Shown here piece by piece: positions 12,233 through 13,306 of a DNA stretch of 13,306 nt; within the stretch, counting starts at the first letter, position 1, and each line of letters opens with the position of its first letter. The notes under the pieces are model-generated. The model saw only the letters and a program-made list of their open reading frames with translations. It made no database searches and was not told the origin of the DNA. The position numbers were made by a program, and so were the translations under genes. The stretch lies in contig JAKATE010000044.1 of NCBI GenBank assembly GCA_021828085.1, positions 1 to 13,306 of the forward strand. Direction: 5' to 3'. This DNA is from Thermoplasmata archaeon. GTDB lineage: Archaea > Thermoplasmatota > Thermoplasmata > Lutacidiplasmatales > UBA184.

Positions 12233-13243
12233 ATGGGCTTCTTGGGCACGTTGGGTCTGGTCATCGGAGCCCTGGCTCTGGCCATGGGCCTCGCGCTGAT
12301 CCTGCTCCCGCTCGACTTCCAGTCCGCCTCCCCCCAGATGGTGAACCAGTTCAAGGCCTCGAACGGGGCGGCGATCCTGAAGATCCAGGTCCCGAACGCC
12401 ACCTTCTCCCTGGGCGGGGGCTCCCTCACGATCCAGTGGGCCACCGCGGCGACCACGCCCATCACGGCGTTCCTCTACACGCTGAGCGAGGGAGAGTGGG
12501 TGTGGGCGGGGAACCAGCCCACCACGGCCGCGTTGAGCTCCCAGTCGGTCCCGGCCTCCCAGGGCTCGCTCTCCGCAAGCTCGCTGCACCCCGGGGATTG
12601 GTATGCGCTCCTGCTCTACGAGAACAGCACCGAGGTAGCCTCCGTCTCGGTGACCTGGTCCGGGAGCCTGTTCCTGCCCTACGCGGAGCTCGGGATACCC
12701 CTCACGGGCATCGGGGCCATCATCCTGGTCGCGACGATCGCCCTCTCGCGGCCCCGGCCGACGCCCGACGAGGCCGCCACGGCGTACGAGACCACCCCCG
12801 AGTCCTACGCCTTCGCCTCCGGCACCCCGATGGTGATGGAGCCGGCGCTCGCGTCCCCTGCCCCCATGCTCGCGCTCGAGTCTCCTCCTTCCGACCCCTC
12901 CTTCTCCTCGGCACCCCTGGCGGAGCCCCAAGCCTCGCCCGTCCTTCCGCCCTCCTCTGCGACCGCCCCGAAGATCGTCCTGCCTCCGGACGAGCCCCCG
13001 CCCAGGAGGAGCTGGAGGGCGACGCCCCTGGGACGGCTGGGCGGCGGACGAAGCGCCGTCGTGCCGCAGACGGACCTCGCTCCCGGCCGGCCCCTCGTGG
13101 CGACATCGCCGGACGCCCCGAAGGCGGGCGCGGCGGCCGCGCCCTCCGGTTCGGGGGACCCGTTCAAGTGTCCGCGCTGCGGGCTCGTGATCGGGGACGA
13201 GAGCTGGCTATTCTGTCCTCGTTGCCGCGCGGGGCTTGACTGA
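12233..13243 (+). CDS. Membrane-anchored protein with exported domain and C-terminal zinc ribbon
   Basis: The 336-residue product has an N-terminal membrane helix (about 5-27), an exported, probably beta-rich domain (28-150), a second helix (about 153-171), a long Pro/Ser/Ala-rich cytoplasmic linker (172-310) and a C-terminal zinc ribbon. The ribbon cysteines are C313, C316, C328 and C331 (CPRC ... CPRC). Helix-domain-helix topology would put the ribbon in the cytoplasm, where such modules usually mediate protein or nucleic acid contacts. Exact function is unknown. The exported part resembles the N-terminal extension of the oxidase subunit I in layout and in a few positions (a TW/QW strand, then PGDWYALLL against PIGEYFML). 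It has its own TATA-like box. A membrane sensor or assembly scaffold is possible but not shown. Confidence 0.82.
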   Translation: MGFLGTLGLVIGALALAMGLALILLPLDFQSASPQMVNQFKASNGAAILKIQVPNATFSLGGGSLTIQWATAATTPITAFLYTLSEGEWVWAGNQPTTAALSSQSVPASQGSLSASSLHPGDWYALLLYENSTEVASVSVTWSGSLFLPYAELGIPLTGIGAIILVATIALSRPRPTPDEAATAYETTPESYAFASGTPMVMEPALASPAPMLALESPPSDPSFSSAPLAEPQASPVLPPSSATAPKIVLPPDEPPPRRSWRATPLGRLGGGRSAVVPQTDLAPGRPLVATSPDAPKAGAAAAPSGSGDPFKCPRCGLVIGDESWLFCPRCRAGLD

Positions 13244-13306
13244 GCGAGCTTCACGGGAACCAAGGGCATTTGACCTGGGCAGATTGGGTGGACGGGAAGG
13301 GTCGGA
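13244..13306. other. Tail of the window with no recognised gene
   Basis: These 63 bases follow the zinc-ribbon gene. They contain a slightly AT-richer GCATTTGA near 13267, which could begin a promoter for a gene beyond the window, but nothing can be supported. Confidence 0.3.

Noticed and set aside
1..13306. tRNA, rRNA, CRISPR array, insertion sequence or attachment site
   Set aside because: No cloverleaf, regularly spaced repeats, transposase motifs or flanking direct repeats were seen on either strand. The window is coding almost throughout.

Overview
The window reads as a GC-rich archaeal respiratory locus with every supported gene on the + strand. Archaeal origin is inferred from several features. 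Short AT-rich TATA-like boxes sit about 25-35 bases before several start codons and leave almost no leader. The heme A synthase is the half-size form. The cytochrome b has b6f-like heme spacing, and one membrane protein ends in a zinc ribbon. A GC-rich Thermoplasmatota lineage would fit, but no rRNA or other marker is present and the assignment is tentative.

Layout. Positions 2-226 are the 3' end of a membrane protein. After a 185-base gap with a TATA-like box, a tightly packed unit of ten genes runs from 412 to 8503: tatA, an unknown proline-rich ORF, tatC, a TatB-like gene, an unknown exported single-helix protein, a Rieske protein, cytochrome b, an unknown two-helix protein, cytochrome c oxidase subunit I with a long N-terminal extension, and a compact heme A synthase. 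Five of the nine junctions are start/stop overlaps of 4 to 10 bases and the rest are gaps of 13 to 28 bases, so co-transcription and translational coupling are likely. From 8591 the spacing loosens: an unknown multi-helix membrane protein, a DoxX/DoxD-like membrane protein, ctaB (heme O synthase), an unrecognised soluble protein, and a membrane-anchored zinc-ribbon protein ending at 13243. The last 63 bases hold no recognisable gene.

How the genes fit together (inference). The Rieske protein folds with its iron-sulfur cluster before export and needs the Tat pathway. The Tat genes here would place it beside cytochrome b, making a bc-type quinol oxidising complex. Electrons would pass to an A1-type heme-copper oxidase whose heme A is made by CtaB then CtaA. 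Missing from the window are a CuA subunit II, a subunit III, a cytochrome c1 and a soluble electron carrier; these may lie upstream or be replaced by the unknown exported proteins.

The parts most worth following up are the unknown ORF between tatA and tatC, the unknown exported cysteine-pair protein between the Tat genes and Rieske, the exported domain fused to the front of oxidase subunit I (which resembles the exported domain of the zinc-ribbon protein), and the DoxX-like protein with a cysteine-containing tail.
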